NCBI GenBank assembly: GCA_018662075.1
Contig: JABJGX010000085.1
Span: 1 to 6,487, forward strand
DNA: 6,487 nt
Direction: 5' to 3'
Source of the DNA: Candidatus Peregrinibacteria bacterium
GTDB taxonomy: Bacteria; Patescibacteriota; Gracilibacteria; Peribacterales; Peribacteraceae
Below the pieces are notes generated by a model. That model did not search any database, was not told the DNA's origin, and was given only the letters and a program-made list of their open reading frames with translations. Shown here one piece after another: positions 5,821 through 6,487 of the stretch. Every line of letters begins with the position of its first letter. The first letter of the stretch is position 1. Made by a program: the position numbers and the translations under genes.

Positions 5821-6487
5821 TTACTTCAAACTCTCCAATCTATCAAGAACCTTTGCAAGCTTCCCTTCTGCAGTAGATAGCTTCTCTCTTTCAAGAGCTA
5901 CCACCTCCGCTTGTGCATTTTCAACAAATTTCTCGTTACCGAGTTTTGCATTAACACCTTTGATAAACCCTTCAAGTTTAGCTTTTTCTTTACCAAGCTT
6001 TTCAATCTCTTTGTCTTTATCAATAAGGCCATCAAGAGGCATATGGATCTCGACATCTTTCAGGAACGATGATGCTGCATTGTCAGGCTTCGCAGCACCT
6101 GGATTCGTATCAATCGTCAGACTCTCTACTCTTGCAATACTTTTGATGTGCGACTCTTGAGATTCCAAAAGCATTCCGTGTTTCTCCGTAAGCAATGTAA
6201 TACTTATTTTTGCCCCCGGCTCTATCCCCTGGTCAGATCGCAAACTTCGAATTCCAGAGATCACATCGATCACTGTTTGCAAATCATCCTGAGCTGTTTG
6301 GTCTTTTAATCTTTCATTAACAACTGGCCACTCATGTGCAATAAGCATTCCAGCATCGGTCGGTTTTACACTGTCCCATAACTCTTCTGTTACAAACGGA
6401 CAGTAAGGGTGAAGCAACGTGAGTAGTGTTCGCAGTGTGTGAATAAGCACTGCAGGGTTAGCTTCTCCTTTAGAAAGTTCTAAGTAC
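5821..6487 (-). CDS. valS: Valyl-tRNA synthetase, C-terminal part (5' end outside the window)
   Basis: ValRS is a cytoplasmic class I aminoacyl-tRNA synthetase that charges tRNA-Val and edits threonine. Only about the last 222 residues are here; the frame stays open to the window edge, and the GTG at 6450 is an internal Val codon, not a start. The visible part begins YLELSKGE, typical of the anticodon-binding helical domain, followed by LLTLLHPYCPFVTEELW, a hallmark of this domain in ValRS and its relatives. The last about 75 residues, from HMPLDGLIDKDKEIEKL onward, match the ValRS-specific C-terminal coiled-coil arm that contacts the tRNA, including KLGNEKFVENAQAEVVALER. The stop is TAA at 5823-5821. 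The gene converges on the translesion polymerase gene, with the long inverted repeat between them. The catalytic and editing domains lie outside the window. Confidence 0.97.
   Translation of the reverse strand, partial: YLELSKGEANPAVLIHTLRTLLTLLHPYCPFVTEELWDSVKPTDAGMLIAHEWPVVNERLKDQTAQDDLQTVIDVISGIRSLRSDQGIEPGAKISITLLTEKHGMLLESQESHIKSIARVESLTIDTNPGAAKPDNAASSFLKDVEIHMPLDGLIDKDKEIEKLGKEKAKLEGFIKGVNAKLGNEKFVENAQAEVVALEREKLSTAEGKLAKVLDRLESLK

Noticed and set aside
5795..6160. 121-codon plus-strand open frame starting in the intergenic repeat
   Set aside because: Most of it is antisense to the conserved coiled-coil arm of valS, and the Ser/Phe-rich translation is what the reverse of that coding sequence gives.

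Overview
The window looks like ordinary bacterial chromosome. The proteins most resemble those of the Candidate Phyla Radiation (Patescibacteria, Parcubacteria-like). That assignment is a judgement from protein style, tight gene packing and the absence of Shine-Dalgarno motifs before the starts that can be inspected; no marker gene in the window settles it. Base composition is even and all six genes are intact wherever they lie fully inside the window. The stop codons used are TAA and TAG only.

Left part, plus strand (1-3535): a 5'-truncated LytR-CpsA-Psr (LCP) family protein, a multi-spanning membrane protein of unknown function, and a 12-helix major facilitator superfamily (MFS) transporter. 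They are separated by 20 and 17 bases and probably form one cell-envelope transcription unit. The LCP/membrane-protein junction is a 13-base C-rich tandem repeat that can form a G-quadruplex on the minus strand.

Middle, plus strand (3543-5470): a small SOS unit. A near-consensus sigma-70 promoter has its -10 box exactly in the centre of a perfect 7-6-7 palindrome, which is probably the LexA operator. It drives lexA (complete self-cleaving repressor), followed 34 bases later by a Y-family translesion DNA polymerase (UmuC/DinB type) with intact catalytic residues and a clamp-binding motif. The expected logic is that LexA represses its own gene and the polymerase until DNA damage triggers self-cleavage.

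Right part: the 350-base gap 5471-5820 lies between two convergent genes and holds no convincing ORF. Almost all of it is a nested long imperfect inverted repeat, with a four-way-junction-like centre, two 26-base side hairpins of equal size and a perfect apex hairpin. It is either two inverted copies of a repeat, a MITE-like element, or a structured RNA, and is the most unusual item here. The minus strand 5821-6487 carries the C-terminal end of valyl-tRNA synthetase, running out of the window.
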